Assembly: GCA_017992475.1 (NCBI GenBank)
Contig: JAGOOO010000001.1
Span: 1-64,000, forward strand
DNA: 64,000 nucleotides
Source: Caldisericia bacterium
GTDB taxonomy: Bacteria > Caldisericota > Caldisericia > JAAYUI01
Reading direction: 5' to 3'
Below are positions 53,594-61,381 of the stretch, piece after piece. The notes beneath the pieces are model-generated. The model did no database searches and was not told where the DNA came from. It worked only from the letters and a program-made list of their open reading frames with translations. A program made the translations under genes and the position numbers. How positions within the stretch are numbered: the first letter of the stretch is position 1; each line of letters opens with the position of its first letter.

Positions 53594-54411
53594 TTGCCGA
53601 CAATCTGCGAGATTATCTTCAGTGCGTCTAGCACCCTTGGGCTTGGCCTCATCAAAAGATCATCATTCATTATGTATATCGAGCCGTTTTTGGCGGCCCT
53701 GGTTTTGGCGACACCTTGCCTCTTCTCGATTTCGGCAACCGTCTTTTTGTATGATTCCGGAACAATGATTACTTCTGGATCAAGGCCGGCGATTGCTTCT
53801 TCTGAAAGCGTCGGGAAATCGCCATCAAGCCTGTCGCCAGCATTCTCTGCTCCAACCCACCTTACCATGTCGGCGCCAAGTGAATTCTTGCCAAATGTTG
53901 TTGGCGGGTTGTCCCATATTTCGAGATAAACCAGTTTTTTGCTGCCCTTCGCTGTCTCTTTGTGGAGCGATTCAATTTCTGGCCTGAGCTCCTGGGACTT
54001 TGCCGGCAGACCACAGATGTCTGCAACTTTGTCTATTGTGTCCAGAACATCGTTTACGGTTTGCGGATCAAAGGTCTCGACCCTTATTCCGGATGATTTT
54101 ATCTTGTTTATGACATCAAGCGGAACAAGTCTGTTTACAAGAACGACATCCGGTAAAAGCTCGACTACACGCTCTATCTTTAGTGCATACGGATTTCCAA
54201 GGCTTTCCACTTTGGCAACTTCCGGGGGATAGTTGCACTGTGAGGTTCTCCCAATGAGCCTGTCGCCTGCACCAACAAAATAAACTATCTCTGTGATGTT
54301 TGGTGAAAGGGAGATGATCTTCTCCGGGGCATTGGCAGAAGGCTGGGCCGGCTGGACTCCACAAGAACAGAGCATGAATGCCAGCAATAAAACAGACAAT
54401 ATCTTTTTCAT
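53590..54411 (-). CDS. btuF: Cobalamin-binding lipoprotein of ABC transporter
   Basis: The protein has 273 residues, starting at an ATG with GAGGAGG 6 nt upstream. A lipoprotein signal ends in the F-M-L-C-S-C region. The periplasmic-binding fold of the FepB/BtuF clan has I-I-S-L-S-P-N-I-T-E-I-V-Y and two lobes joined by one long helix. Upstream in-frame codons would run back through the riboswitch and are not part of the gene. The lipid anchor fits a cell without a classical periplasmic soluble carrier. Confidence 0.92.
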   Translation of the reverse strand: MKKILSVLLLAFMLCSCGVQPAQPSANAPEKIISLSPNITEIVYFVGAGDRLIGRTSQCNYPPEVAKVESLGNPYALKIERVVELLPDVVLVNRLVPLDVINKIKSSGIRVETFDPQTVNDVLDTIDKVADICGLPAKSQELRPEIESLHKETAKGSKKLVYLEIWDNPPTTFGKNSLGADMVRWVGAENAGDRLDGDFPTLSEEAIAGLDPEVIIVPESYKKTVAEIEKRQGVAKTRAAKNGSIYIMNDDLLMRPSPRVLDALKIISQIVGK

Positions 54412-54431
54412 ATTTACCTCCTCGGGTTTTC

Positions 54432-54564
54432 GCAAAGACGGTCTCCTGGCTTGCGGCTTGGCGCCTTGCGGGGTTTCCTTCCCGGTTGCCCAGTGGATTC
54501 CCCAGACTTGCCGCTTACAGTGGCGGGACCGCGCCGGATTCTCACCGGCTTCCGCTGCCTTTGC
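54432..54564 (-). promoter_or_regulatory. Cobalamin (AdoCbl-type) riboswitch
   Basis: The P1 stem is GCAAAG (54559-54564) with CTTTGC (54432-54437). The core contains GGAAGCCGGTGAGAATCCGG, C-C-C-G-C-C-A-C-T-G-T-A-A and the B12 box AAGCCAGGAGACCG. It stands 20 bp ahead of btuF and should lower btuFCD expression when cobalamin is plentiful. Between P1 and the btuF ribosome-binding site there is no U-tract terminator, so translational control is likely. Confidence 0.97.
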
Positions 54565-54571
54565 ATGGTCG

Positions 54572-54599
54572 AGTCTAGCCTCGCATTGGTCCTTGTCAA
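54572..54599 (-). promoter_or_regulatory. Promoter of the cobalamin-riboswitch operon
   Basis: An exact TTGACA (54594-54599) is followed by a 16-bp spacer and TAGACT (54572-54577). The predicted start is directly before the riboswitch P1 stem. Its -35 box occupies the same bases as that of the divergent radA promoter. Confidence 0.65.
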
Positions 54600-54620
54600 G
54601 ATTGAATGCCAACATACAAT
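54593..54620 (+). promoter_or_regulatory. radA promoter, predicted leaderless
   Basis: TTGTCA (54593-54598) is followed by a 16-bp spacer and TACAAT (54615-54620). The GTG start comes 7 nt later, so transcription should begin on or beside the start codon. There is no Shine-Dalgarno site. Confidence 0.65.
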
Positions 54621-54627
54621 CCAGAAT

Positions 54628-55959
54628 GTGGCCAAAAAAACGATAAGTTATGCCTGTTCGAATTGTGGTTATTCAAGCACGAAACCGCTTGGAAAATGCC
54701 CCGAATGTGGTGCATGGGGAACATTTGAAGAGAAAGAGATGTTCCCGCAGGACTCCTCCAAATGCAAAGACATTGAGGTGGAGGGCATTTCTCTTGCCGA
54801 AGAAAACAGGATTGAAACTGGCATAACAGAATTTGACAGAGTCATGGGTGGTGGTGTTGTCCAGGGGTCGGTCGTTCTCATTGGAGGAGAACCAGGTGTT
54901 GGCAAATCCACGCTCATGCTCGCGGTGGCAAACAGCTACGCAAAAACTTCCCAAAGCACCCTCTATTGTTCTGGCGAGGAGTCCCCAAAGCAGATATCCA
55001 TGAGGGCAAAACGCATTGGGGTGATGGACTCTGGCATTTCGCTGGTTTTTGAAACAGATCTTGATGCAATCCTGAACGAGGCCGCAGAAAACCTCCCAAA
55101 AGCACTGTTCATCGACTCGGTCCAGACAATAATGCTTGAGGATGCAGGCACCCCTGGCGGGCCAAACATGCTGAGGGAAGCGACCAGAAAAATAGTCGAG
55201 TTCTCAAAAAAGCATTCTGTAACAACCTTTCTTATTGGCCATGTCACAAAAGAAGGCAACATTGCAGGGCCAAAGACCCTTGAGCACCTCGTTGATGTGG
55301 TTTGCTACCTTGAGGGCGAAAGATATTCAACCCTAAGGATACTACATGGTGTAAAAAACCGCTTTGGTGCGACAGATGAAGTTGGTTTGATGGAAATGAC
55401 CGAGGGTGGCTTCAGGGCAGCAGACAGGCAATCGCTTGTCAGGAATGAGAATGTTCCTGGGGTGGCAATAACCGCCGTTTCAAAGGGAAACAGGCCGATA
55501 GCGCTTGAAGTCCAGGCGCTTGTGGCTCCAACATACTATCCTTCCCCAAGGAGGGTGGTGACTGGTTGCAACATGAACAGGGCGCTGATGCTTCTGGCTG
55601 TCCTGGAAAAAAGGGCCTCTATTCCTCTGGGGAAACTGGATTGCTATGTAAATCTTGTTGGTGGTCTGGATTCTGACGAACCATCACTTGACCTGCCAAT
55701 ATCTTTTGCGCTTGTGTCTTCGTTTATGGACAGAAAAGTGCCCGAGGGCGTGGCTTTTGTTGGTGAGGTAGGGCTTACTGGTGAAATACGCCCTGTCAGC
55801 CAATTGGGAACAAAACTAAAAGAACTCAATGCTTTGGGGCTTAAAACTGTGTTGGTGCCAAATCAGGACAAGCCTGATATTGAAGGGCTGGAGATTATCT
55901 CGGCAGGGACGTTGAGGGAGGCACTGAAGTTGGTATGGCCTGGTCAAGGTTTACCTTGA
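54628..55959 (+). CDS. radA: DNA repair protein RadA (Sms)
   Basis: This branch-migration ATPase works in recombination. The protein has 443 residues from the GTG start, the usual length. It has an N-terminal zinc finger (C10, C13, C24, C27), a RecA-like domain with GGEPGVGKST, the RadA-specific KNRFG (as V-K-N-R-F-G-A-T), and a C-terminal Lon-like domain with L-D-L-P-I-S and G-E-V-G-L-T-G-E-I-R. In-frame codons before the GTG would cross the divergent promoter and riboswitch. Its 3' end overlaps the converging stalk gene by 65 bp. Confidence 0.95.
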   Translation: MAKKTISYACSNCGYSSTKPLGKCPECGAWGTFEEKEMFPQDSSKCKDIEVEGISLAEENRIETGITEFDRVMGGGVVQGSVVLIGGEPGVGKSTLMLAVANSYAKTSQSTLYCSGEESPKQISMRAKRIGVMDSGISLVFETDLDAILNEAAENLPKALFIDSVQTIMLEDAGTPGGPNMLREATRKIVEFSKKHSVTTFLIGHVTKEGNIAGPKTLEHLVDVVCYLEGERYSTLRILHGVKNRFGATDEVGLMEMTEGGFRAADRQSLVRNENVPGVAITAVSKGNRPIALEVQALVAPTYYPSPRRVVTGCNMNRALMLLAVLEKRASIPLGKLDCYVNLVGGLDSDEPSLDLPISFALVSSFMDRKVPEGVAFVGEVGLTGEIRPVSQLGTKLKELNALGLKTVLVPNQDKPDIEGLEIISAGTLREALKLVWPGQGLP

Positions 55960-56680
55960 GTTGGAAGGTGTAGTACAGAAGAACGTCTTTTGGCCAGACA
56001 GTGAATTCAAACGTGGCCACTCCAGTCAGGGTCTTCAAAGGAAGCCTTACCCAACCCGATCTTTCAGCACCCGATGGTATATCGCTTGAGAAAATAGGGT
56101 CCCAGTCTGAGGCCTGGAGCTTTTCCTGGCCGACAATCATTTTTGTGAGTGAGGCCGGGAACCTGACTTTTGTTTCAAGCTTGTTGTAGATCTTGATGTC
56201 GAGCCTGAGGTTGTTTTTTTCCTTGACGATTGCAACAAGGGTGAAATCAACGCCATTTTTGGAGAATTTTATTGGCGGAACAAGATTTTCAGTTGAACCG
56301 CCGCCGCCCTCTTCAGCATTTTTGATGCAATCGGCAAGGGCTTGTTTGAGCTTGCGGTTTTCATCCTGAAGAGAAAGATTTTCTGCTTTAAGAACCGAGA
56401 TGTCCGGGATCGTAATTGTTATTTTCTTTTCCTTTGTGTCATACTCCACAGAGGAACCATCTTTCGGGAAAACATTGTCAATAAGGAAACGGAGTGGAAC
56501 GACTGTCCTCTCCTCAATTATTGTTGGCGCTGGCTGAAGGGTGACTGACTTGTCATCCACAGTTGCGATTTTTTCACCGATTTTCATTACAATTGTGCGC
56601 GATTGCTCCTGGGTTGTAGCAACCGTTATCGACAAGAGTAAGAAAACTAGCGCCAAACTGTAAATTGCATACCTTTTCAT
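55895..56680 (-). CDS. Secreted stalk-domain protein (single copper-amine-oxidase N-like module)
   Basis: The protein has 261 residues. It has a signal peptide (YAIYSLALVFLLLSITVA), then one copper-amine-oxidase N-like domain with T-V-V-P-L-R-F-L-I-D-N-V-F (about 30-95). A short coiled coil (LKAENLSLQDENRKLKQAL) and a Gly-rich linker follow, then a beta domain (about 135-250) that resembles DUF4352-type folds only in general appearance. The ATG lies 10 nt behind a perfect -10 box. An ATG 21 nt upstream falls inside the promoter and is rejected. Function is unknown. Confidence 0.82.
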   Translation of the reverse strand: MKRYAIYSLALVFLLLSITVATTQEQSRTIVMKIGEKIATVDDKSVTLQPAPTIIEERTVVPLRFLIDNVFPKDGSSVEYDTKEKKITITIPDISVLKAENLSLQDENRKLKQALADCIKNAEEGGGGSTENLVPPIKFSKNGVDFTLVAIVKEKNNLRLDIKIYNKLETKVRFPASLTKMIVGQEKLQASDWDPIFSSDIPSGAERSGWVRLPLKTLTGVATFEFTVWPKDVLLYYTFQLKVNLDQAIPTSVPPSTSLPR

Positions 56681-56690
56681 GGCGGGACGT

Positions 56691-56718
56691 ATTATAGTCA
56701 TTATGATTTTTATGTCAA
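56691..56718 (-). promoter_or_regulatory. Perfect-consensus promoter of the stalk-domain gene
   Basis: TTGACA (56713-56718) is followed by a 16-bp spacer and TATAAT (56691-56696), all twelve bases matching consensus. The ATG is 10 nt beyond the -10 box with no Shine-Dalgarno site, so a leader of about 3 nt is predicted. Confidence 0.8.
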
Positions 56719-56722
56719 TACT

Positions 56723-57478
56723 CTACCAGCCTATCCTCAGCCTGTCGGCGAGGAAAAGTGGAAGTCCAGCCTCCATTACTTTTGCAATGGTTGCCTCAAT
56801 GTCGTAGTCCACGCGCTTTATTGTGGCTTTTCTCATGTCTGTGTCATAAACAGCGTAGCTTGCCTGGGGATTCCTGTCCCTTGGCTGGCCGACTGACCCG
56901 ACATTTATTATGTATTTGATGCCGGGCTCAAGCGATATTTCCAGACCATAAGAACCCCTCTGGTATTCAATATCATCATGGCCTTTTATCGAAAAAACAC
57001 CGGATATGTGGGAATGCCCGATAAAGCATATATTTGAGCTCATTATTTCTGAGAGTCTGACGGCTTCCATTGGCGAAGCTATGTATTCGAAGGGTGCGGA
57101 TGAATCCAGACTACCATGGGCGACCTGGAAACCATCATGTGAGTTTGGCCCTGGTATTTTCAGCTTCATTGGTAAATTGCTTATGAATTTTTGGTGCGAG
57201 GGAGTTACCTGTGTTCTCTGCCACCTGATTGCAGAGAGGCCATATTGATTGAAATATCTTTCCTCAGAGGGCTCTATAAGCGCCTTGTCATGGTTGCCCA
57301 TTATTGCCCTTACCCCAAGGTTTATTATTTTTGCAACACACTCATCGGGATTTGCATTGTACCCGACGATGTCCCCGCAACAGATTATCTCGTCAACGTT
57401 TTCTTTCTCCAGTGAGGCAAGCACAACGTTTAATGCTTCGATGTTGGCGTGTATATCAGAAATTATGCCGTATCTCAT
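56723..57478 (-). CDS. Calcineurin-like metallophosphoesterase (YfcE/MJ0936 type)
   Basis: The protein has 251 residues and a two-metal phosphoesterase fold. Metal ligands are visible in I-S-D-I-H-A-N, C-G-D-I-V-G-Y, M-G-N-H-D, and G-H-S-H. The late N-V-G-S-V-G-Q-P-R-D segment is typical for the DUF of this group. Substrate is not predictable. The ATG is 8 nt after a -10 box without a Shine-Dalgarno site. It stands as its own unit between fmt and the stalk-domain gene. Confidence 0.88.
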   Translation of the reverse strand: MRYGIISDIHANIEALNVVLASLEKENVDEIICCGDIVGYNANPDECVAKIINLGVRAIMGNHDKALIEPSEERYFNQYGLSAIRWQRTQVTPSHQKFISNLPMKLKIPGPNSHDGFQVAHGSLDSSAPFEYIASPMEAVRLSEIMSSNICFIGHSHISGVFSIKGHDDIEYQRGSYGLEISLEPGIKYIINVGSVGQPRDRNPQASYAVYDTDMRKATIKRVDYDIEATIAKVMEAGLPLFLADRLRIGW

Positions 57479-57486
57479 TTTGTTTT

Positions 57487-57514
57487 ATTTTACCCGTAGA
57501 GGTCATTTAGTCAA
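57487..57514 (-). promoter_or_regulatory. Metallophosphoesterase promoter, predicted leaderless
   Basis: TTGACT (57509-57514) is followed by a 16-bp spacer and TAAAAT (57487-57492), and 8 nt later the ATG. It occupies the 42-bp gap behind fmt. Confidence 0.65.
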
Positions 57515-57520
57515 CACAGG

Positions 57521-58432
57521 TTAAAAAACCAGTCCCTGCCTTATTAAACCTGATGCCAGGAAGTCCCGGGTATCGAGCAATTTCCCTCCCTCTTTCTGGC
57601 ATTTTGTAAATTCCAGCGCCCCTTCCTTGCAGGCGATTATTAATGTTTTTTTCGAGAGAAGCACTTCCCCTGGCTGCCCATTGCCTTCAACCACTTTAGG
57701 GCCAAACAGTTTTATCCTTTTGCCGTCAAGCACCGTGTAGCAACCGGGATCAGGCGACATTGATCTTATGTGACAAGACAACTCAAAAGCCGTCTTGTTC
57801 CAGTTGATGACTTCATCATCTGGTTTAAGTCTTCTTGCATAGAAGGTTTTTTCCTGGGATTGTGGCTCTCCTTCAAAACCCTGCCCAAGTTTTTTGATTG
57901 CTTCCGGCAGCATTGAAACAGAAAGCTTGGCCAGCTTCTCTGAAAGGGAACCAAAATCATCTGTGTCTTCTATTGCGATTGTCTCTGAAGCAATTACGTT
58001 GCCCCTGTCGAGTCTGTTTGAGATGAGCATCAAGCTCACACCGGTTTCCTTCTCACATTTCCTGATGGCCCACCTTATCGGCTCTGCACCCCTGTATCTT
58101 GGGAGTAGTGATGGATGAATGTTGAGTATCCCTTTTGCAAAAACATTAATGGTTGGAGGTAAAAGTATTTCAGAATAGGAAGCCAGGACAGCAATGTCGG
58201 CCGAAGCCTTTTTTAGAATTTCTACTGATTCATCGGAGTTGATGGATTCTGGGGAGTAGCAAGGGATATTTTTGCTTGCACAAAATTCTGATATGACCGA
58301 GGAGACCACTTTCTGACCCCTGCCCTTTTTTGCGTCAGGCCTTGTGGCCACAAGGCAGACATCATAATTTTCCGAGAGAAACTCGATTATGGTTTTTGCA
58401 AAATTGCCCGAGCCAATGAAAACTGTTTTCAT
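57521..58432 (-). CDS. fmt: Methionyl-tRNA formyltransferase
   Basis: This enzyme formylates initiator Met-tRNA. The protein has 303 residues. The formyltransferase core has N-I-H-P-S-L-L-P-R-Y-R-G-A-E-P-I-R-W and the catalytic Asp in L-D-R-G-N-V-I-A. The C-terminal tRNA-binding OB-type domain includes F-Y-A-R-R-L-K-P-D-D. The start overlaps the comM stop (ATGA). Peptide deformylase, the usual neighbour, is not present. Confidence 0.95.
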   Translation of the reverse strand: MKTVFIGSGNFAKTIIEFLSENYDVCLVATRPDAKKGRGQKVVSSVISEFCASKNIPCYSPESINSDESVEILKKASADIAVLASYSEILLPPTINVFAKGILNIHPSLLPRYRGAEPIRWAIRKCEKETGVSLMLISNRLDRGNVIASETIAIEDTDDFGSLSEKLAKLSVSMLPEAIKKLGQGFEGEPQSQEKTFYARRLKPDDEVINWNKTAFELSCHIRSMSPDPGCYTVLDGKRIKLFGPKVVEGNGQPGEVLLSKKTLIIACKEGALEFTKCQKEGGKLLDTRDFLASGLIRQGLVF

Positions 58433-59949
58433 ACCATCAGATTTTCCCTGTACTGGACAGCCTCTGCAATATGGGGAGTCTTAATCTCTTTTGAATCGGC
58501 CAGGTCGGCGATGGTTCTGGAAACCCTGAGTATCCTGTCATATCCCCTTGCAGTCAGGTTCATTCTTTCACAAGCGAGCCTCAGGAAAGACTCCTCGTCT
58601 GCCCCAAGCCTGCAAAACTCTTTTATCTGTTTTGATGAGAGCTGTGCATTACAATATATTCCAAGGCTCTTGTAACGTTCAGTTTGCATTTTTCTGCCAT
58701 TTGCCACCCTCTGCCTTATTGTTGTACTCTTTTCACCAGGCTGTGTGCCTGAAAGCTCCTCAGGAAGCAGCCTTGAGAGCGAAAGGTATATGTCAAACCT
58801 GTCAAGTAGCGGACCAGAGATTCTCGACTGGTATTTTCTGATAGATGAAATGCCACAGGTGCATGGTTTTGTTCTGTCTCCATAGTACCCGCACGGGCAA
58901 GGGTTCATTGCTGACACGAGCAGGAACCTTGAAGGATAGGTGACGGTTTGCCTCACCCTGGCGACAGTTACCTCGCCGTCCTCCATTGGTTGCCTGAGCA
59001 CCTCCAGAACGTCTCTCTTAAATTCAGGCAATTCGTCCAGAAACAGGACACCACCATGTGAGAGGCTTATCTCGCCTGGCATAGGATTTGAGCCTCCACC
59101 GATGATTGCGGCAGGTGATGCAGTGTGGTGCGGTGACCTGTAGGGTCTTTTTGTTATAAGGCCTTCTTTTGACGGGAGGAGACCTGCAATCGAATATATC
59201 TGGCTGATTTCAACCGCCTCGTCAAAGGTGAGTGGTGGCAAGATTGATGGTAACCTCTTTGCCAGCATTGTCTTTCCAGAACCGGGTGCCCCCATCATAA
59301 GCACGTTGTGGCTCCCGCATGCTGCGATTTCCAGCGCCCTCTTGGCCATTACATTGCCCTTTACTTCGGACATGTCAACTGGATATTCAAGGAAGGAATC
59401 GGTGAAATCAACCTTCCTCATTTTCACTGACTGCAATGGCTTTTCTCCGGCAAGGTGCAGTGCCATGTCTTGCAGGTTGTCTGCCCCGATAACTTCAACA
59501 TTGAAAATGGAGGCCTCGGCAATGTTGTCTTTTGGGACCATAAGCGTTTCTTCAGTTCCAGAGAGGGCTATGGCTATCGGCAAAACCCCTGGGACAGGGC
59601 GCAATGCGCCATCAAGCGACAGCTCGCCCAGAAAAGTCTTGCCCTCGAGGGACTCGGCAGGTATCTGGTTTGATGCGGCAAGTATGCCAAGAGCTATTGG
59701 CAGGTCAAACCCTGACCCTTCTTTCTTGAGATCGGCGGGGGCGAGGTTGACTGTTATCCTTTTGATCGGGAAGGCAAAACCGGAGTTTTTTATTGCAGAG
59801 CGGACCCTCTCCCTTGCCTCGGAAACTGCAGCATCAGGCAAACCAACTATATTGAAAGAAGGCAAAGCCTGCCCGGTTATGTCCACCTCAACTCGGAGCC
59901 TGAGCGGTTTGAGTCCCTCCAATGTTACACTTTGTACAGACGAGAACAC
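58429..59949 (-). CDS. comM: YifB/ComM family AAA+ ATPase (Mg-chelatase-like)
   Basis: This is a hexameric helicase-type ATPase. ComM promotes branch migration during natural transformation in Gram-negatives. The protein has 506 residues. It has an N-terminal Lon-like ChlI domain (SFNIVGLPDAAVSE), an AAA core with Walker A GAPGSGKT (220-227) and G-V-L-F-L-D-E-L-P-E-F, a Cys cluster C-P-C-G-Y-Y-G-D-x-x-x-x-C-x-C, and a C-terminal Mg-chelatase domain. The GTG start is 7 nt behind a -10 box with no Shine-Dalgarno site. It is coupled to fmt. Confidence 0.95.
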   Translation of the reverse strand: MFSSVQSVTLEGLKPLRLRVEVDITGQALPSFNIVGLPDAAVSEARERVRSAIKNSGFAFPIKRITVNLAPADLKKEGSGFDLPIALGILAASNQIPAESLEGKTFLGELSLDGALRPVPGVLPIAIALSGTEETLMVPKDNIAEASIFNVEVIGADNLQDMALHLAGEKPLQSVKMRKVDFTDSFLEYPVDMSEVKGNVMAKRALEIAACGSHNVLMMGAPGSGKTMLAKRLPSILPPLTFDEAVEISQIYSIAGLLPSKEGLITKRPYRSPHHTASPAAIIGGGSNPMPGEISLSHGGVLFLDELPEFKRDVLEVLRQPMEDGEVTVARVRQTVTYPSRFLLVSAMNPCPCGYYGDRTKPCTCGISSIRKYQSRISGPLLDRFDIYLSLSRLLPEELSGTQPGEKSTTIRQRVANGRKMQTERYKSLGIYCNAQLSSKQIKEFCRLGADEESFLRLACERMNLTARGYDRILRVSRTIADLADSKEIKTPHIAEAVQYRENLMV

Positions 59950-59956
59950 AAAAATG

Positions 59957-59984
59957 ATTTTATGTTATTGTGACTGATCGTCAA
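59957..59984 (-). promoter_or_regulatory. comM promoter, predicted leaderless
   Basis: TTGACG (59979-59984) is followed by a 16-bp spacer and TAAAAT (59957-59962), then 7 nt to the GTG. The -35 box is inside the 3' end of the HD-domain gene. Confidence 0.65.
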
Positions 59985-60504
59985 GAAGCCTGAAGGCTTC
60001 CAGAAATTCCGAGATAATTTCGAATTCAAAATTGTTTTGTCTTTCAAAAAAACGGGACATATCTCCACGGCCCATTCTTTTGTATCTTGAGGCACGGCAG
60101 AGCATCTGGAGCCTGTCACATTCTTTTACAAACCTTGCTTCCAGCGACTGGCATTTGACGTATTCTTCGAACAGTGCCTGCAGTTTTTGGGAGCTCCCAA
60201 AAATCTTTTCAGAAACTTTTTTCTCCGCGCTTTCCTTGTCAATAAATTCCTTTGCGCAAAGCGGCAAATCGGTCAGCAGGGCTTCCGGGATGTCATGAAC
60301 AAGGGCCAGCTCAAGGGCCTTTTCCTTTGACATGCCTGGTATGTGGTCGGAGAGTAAAAGGACAAGCATGGAAACATTGTAAGAATGAGATGAAACTGGC
60401 TCCGGTGAGGCCACTCCGGAGAGGAGATACCCAAACCTCGGTATGTCTGTAAGGGTCTCGCAGTGGAGATATATCCCGGCGAGCTTTTTTATGTCATCTC
60501 TCAC
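59965..60504 (-). CDS. HD-domain phosphohydrolase (YfbR/HDDC2-like 5'-nucleotidase family)
   Basis: The protein has 179 residues. The HD metal motifs are visible as S-S-H-S-Y-N-V, L-A-L-V-H-D-I-P-E-A, and a late E-C-D-R-L-Q-M-L. This is the pattern of the YfbR-like deoxynucleotidase group. A specific substrate cannot be read. The GTG start has AAGGAG 10 nt upstream and overlaps the previous gene by 11 nt, so it closes the unit that begins with the ATP synthase genes. Confidence 0.85.
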   Translation of the reverse strand: MRDDIKKLAGIYLHCETLTDIPRFGYLLSGVASPEPVSSHSYNVSMLVLLLSDHIPGMSKEKALELALVHDIPEALLTDLPLCAKEFIDKESAEKKVSEKIFGSSQKLQALFEEYVKCQSLEARFVKECDRLQMLCRASRYKRMGRGDMSRFFERQNNFEFEIISEFLEAFRLLDDQSQ

Positions 60505-61381
60505 CGAGCATGCTCCTTATGGTTTCCAGTTCCTTCAATGCTCTTTGTTTACTATTGTCATTTGTATATCCGGCGCTGTTTTTAAGTAGCGGCTCAACAA
60601 TTGATATTGGGTCCTTGTGCCCGTGGGTTTTCAGGGACTGTGCCAGACTGATGCAAAATTGTGTCCTGAAATCATCTTTTGACTCGGAAACCGTTTTTGT
60701 CAGTGCATCGTCCCACTGTTTTGTGGCATCCAGATAGTCTGGTGTCGAATCAACAAATTTGCCGTTTTTCATGGAATAAACAACCAGTGCCGATGGGACA
60801 AAATTGGTACCAAACTTGCCTGCCCACGATTTGTCGGCGCAAACCAGCTCATAGGTTCCATCCTTGTCCAGATCGTCAATGATCCATGGTGTTATGTGGT
60901 CTGGCAAAGAGAGGACATCAACCATTGCCTTGTCTTTGATGTCCAGCATCATGATGGTCCTGTCAAAGGGTGACATGGAGCTAAGAATCGAGATGGGGCC
61001 GGGTTTACTCCCTTTCTCAAACCACTCTTTCCTGGAATCATTTGTGGAGGCAAACCAGAGCCAGTGAAAGTTTATCCTTCGCGTTTGGCCAATTCCTCCT
61101 ACTGGTTCTGCTGTTTCGTGGAACATCCAGTAACAAATGAGTTTTTGCTCCTCCACTCCGGTGAGCCTGCTGTATACCTGGACATAATACTGGTTGCTGG
61201 CGCCATCTTCCACTATCCTCATCTCGGTGTTGAACCAGCCATCTTTTAGCTCGTTGTCAATATGAAAAGACCACAAGAGGCCCTGTGGCCTGTCGTGGTC
61301 TTTTGTGTTGGTGCCTAACGCAAAAACCGGATGCCAGATTGAGATGGCAATCAAAAGGCCGGCAATGATGGCCTTTCTCAT
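60494..61381 (-). CDS. Secreted protein of unknown function
   Basis: The protein has 295 residues with a signal peptide (AIIAGLLIAISIWHPVFA). No family is recognised. A D-D-L-D-K-D-G-T-Y-E-L segment near 168 looks like an FG-GAP/VCBS-type calcium loop. The surrounding strands suggest a small beta-propeller-like or lipoprotein-like fold reporting a value with sign of unit processing. The C-terminal 90 residues are helical and polar. The start overlaps atpC by ATGA with AAGGTG before it. Its coupling to the F1 genes is unexplained. Confidence 0.7.
   Translation of the reverse strand: MRKAIIAGLLIAISIWHPVFALGTNTKDHDRPQGLLWSFHIDNELKDGWFNTEMRIVEDGASNQYYVQVYSRLTGVEEQKLICYWMFHETAEPVGGIGQTRRINFHWLWFASTNDSRKEWFEKGSKPGPISILSSMSPFDRTIMMLDIKDKAMVDVLSLPDHITPWIIDDLDKDGTYELVCADKSWAGKFGTNFVPSALVVYSMKNGKFVDSTPDYLDATKQWDDALTKTVSESKDDFRTQFCISLAQSLKTHGHKDPISIVEPLLKNSAGYTNDNSKQRALKELETIRSMLGER

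Noticed and set aside
54412-54615. N-terminal extension of btuF giving a 341-residue protein
   Set aside because: It would translate the cobalamin riboswitch and its promoter. The ATG before K-K-I-L-S-V has a strong ribosome-binding site and a lipoprotein signal.
54451-54627. Longer radA start
   Set aside because: It runs through the riboswitch and both promoters. The family begins just before the zinc finger, where a GTG sits 7 nt after a -10 box.
59228-59977. 249-residue plus-strand frame opposite comM
   Set aside because: comM has all family motifs across this stretch, and the antisense frame has none.
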